Source of the DNA: Rhodovulum tesquicola
Lineage (GTDB): Bacteria; Pseudomonadota; Alphaproteobacteria; Rhodobacterales; Rhodobacteraceae
Reading direction: 5' to 3'
Assembly: GCF_024128855.1 (NCBI RefSeq)
Contig: NZ_JAMYDV010000001.1
Location: 1-64,000, forward strand
DNA: 64,000 bases
The position numbers and the translations under genes were made by a program. The notes under the pieces were generated by a model. It did no database searches. It was not told the DNA's origin and saw nothing but the letters and a program-made list of their open reading frames with translations. This document shows, one piece after another, positions 63,578 to 64,000 of this stretch (its first letter is position 1; each line of letters starts with the position of its first letter).

Positions 63578-64000
63578 TTGTCGTTTCGCGTCGTTCTGGC
63601 CGCGCTGGCCCTTGCCTGTTGCGCGTCGGCGTCCCTGTCGCAGGGCGCCGAGATCGCATTCGGCGCGCTTGCCCATGATCAGACCCTTCCCGTCGAGGTC
63701 ACGGCAGACCGACTGACGGTCGACCAGGCCGACGGTACCGCGATCTTTACCGGTGGCGTGCTGGTCGGCCAGGGCGACATGCGCCTCTCGGCCCGGGAGG
63801 TGCTGGTGGTCTATGCCGCCGAGGCCGAGGAGTCGGGCCGCATCTCGCGGATGGAGGCCAGCGGCCAGGTCGTGCTTGCGCTTGGCGCCGAGGCCGCCGA
63901 GGCCGACAAGGCAGTCTACTCGATCGACGATGGCACCATCGTGATGACCGGCAGCGTGCTGCTGACCCAGGGCCAGAGCGCGATTTCAGGTGAACGGCTA
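63578..64000 (+). CDS. lptA: LPS transport periplasmic protein LptA (cut by window end)
   Basis: The N-terminal part of an LptA/OstA bridge protein. A signal peptide (LSFRVVLAALALACCASAS) is followed by the OstA-like repeat (EVTADRLTVDQADGTAIFTGGVLVGQGDMRLSAREV) and further strands to the window edge. I prefer the TTG at 63578, 8 bases after GGGGAAAGG. An in-frame ATG at 63545 overlaps the lptC end but has no clear binding site. The 3' end lies outside the window. lptC ends at 63561, 16 bases before. Confidence 0.88.
   Translation, partial: MSFRVVLAALALACCASASLSQGAEIAFGALAHDQTLPVEVTADRLTVDQADGTAIFTGGVLVGQGDMRLSAREVLVVYAAEAEESGRISRMEASGQVVLALGAEAAEADKAVYSIDDGTIVMTGSVLLTQGQSAISGERL

Overview
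The window reads as chromosomal DNA from a high-GC alphaproteobacterium of the Rhodobacterales (Rhodobacter/Rhodovulum/Paracoccus type). The evidence is the RpoE-ChrR singlet-oxygen sigma/anti-sigma pair with a divergent lipid-modification operon, a DinB with an N-terminal zinc ribbon, a class I PHA synthase, the rsmB-heparinase-purH-lspA-DUF3035-M16-M16 order, and uniformly GC-rich codon use. I see no insertion sequence, prophage, integrase or CRISPR array. Genes are tightly packed, with many 4-base ATGA stop/start overlaps. Several starts appear to be TTG.

Layout. 1-642 holds no convincing gene. 0.6-10.4 kb: FMN-dependent glutamate-synthase-like oxidoreductase, DUF302 and fasciclin secreted proteins, clpB, pyrF, an SPFH/NfeD membrane pair, DNA polymerase IV and an N-formylglutamate amidohydrolase-family enzyme. 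10.6-12.8 kb: tRNA-Val(GAC), rpmJ and an isolated phaC. 12.8-21.7 kb (minus strand): an eight-gene uptake/activation unit with a FadD-type acyl-CoA ligase, livG, livH, a small membrane protein, livM, livK, livF and a PaaK-type ligase. Two CoA ligases flanking a Liv-type ABC importer suggest uptake and CoA activation of an organic (perhaps aromatic or fatty) acid rather than simple amino-acid import.

22.1-28.6 kb: rpoE-chrR (plus strand), divergent from a translationally coupled operon of FAD oxidoreductase, DUF1365, MFS carrier, DUF3833 and SDR, followed by DUF3775. This is the singlet-oxygen/membrane-lipid stress locus. 28.6-40.2 kb (minus strand): rsmB, a heparinase II/III-like gene, purH, lspA, a DUF3035 lipoprotein, two M16 peptidase homologues (one with and one without the zinc motif), mutL and rmuC. 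40.3-41.0 kb: an SdhAF4-like small protein and a small secreted protein. 41.0-52.7 kb: a complete glycogen operon, glgP-glgB-glgC-glgA-glgX-malQ, in which malQ runs in frame into a DUF2934 module.

53.0-61.1 kb is the least explained part. Three translationally coupled plus-strand genes encode envelope proteins of 1392, 471 and 834 residues that I cannot assign to a described system. The first has an N-terminal membrane region, a PH-like segment, two DcrB/PsbP-like modules and three ~200-residue repeats. The second is an exported coiled-coil protein with a cysteine-rich C-terminus. The third is an exported string of about five DcrB/PsbP-like modules. 61.4-64.0 kb: an RNase D-like exonuclease, kdsD, lptC and the start of lptA, which is cut by the window edge (Kdo and lipopolysaccharide transport).

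All assignments come from reading the sequence and from remembered family features. No database search was run.
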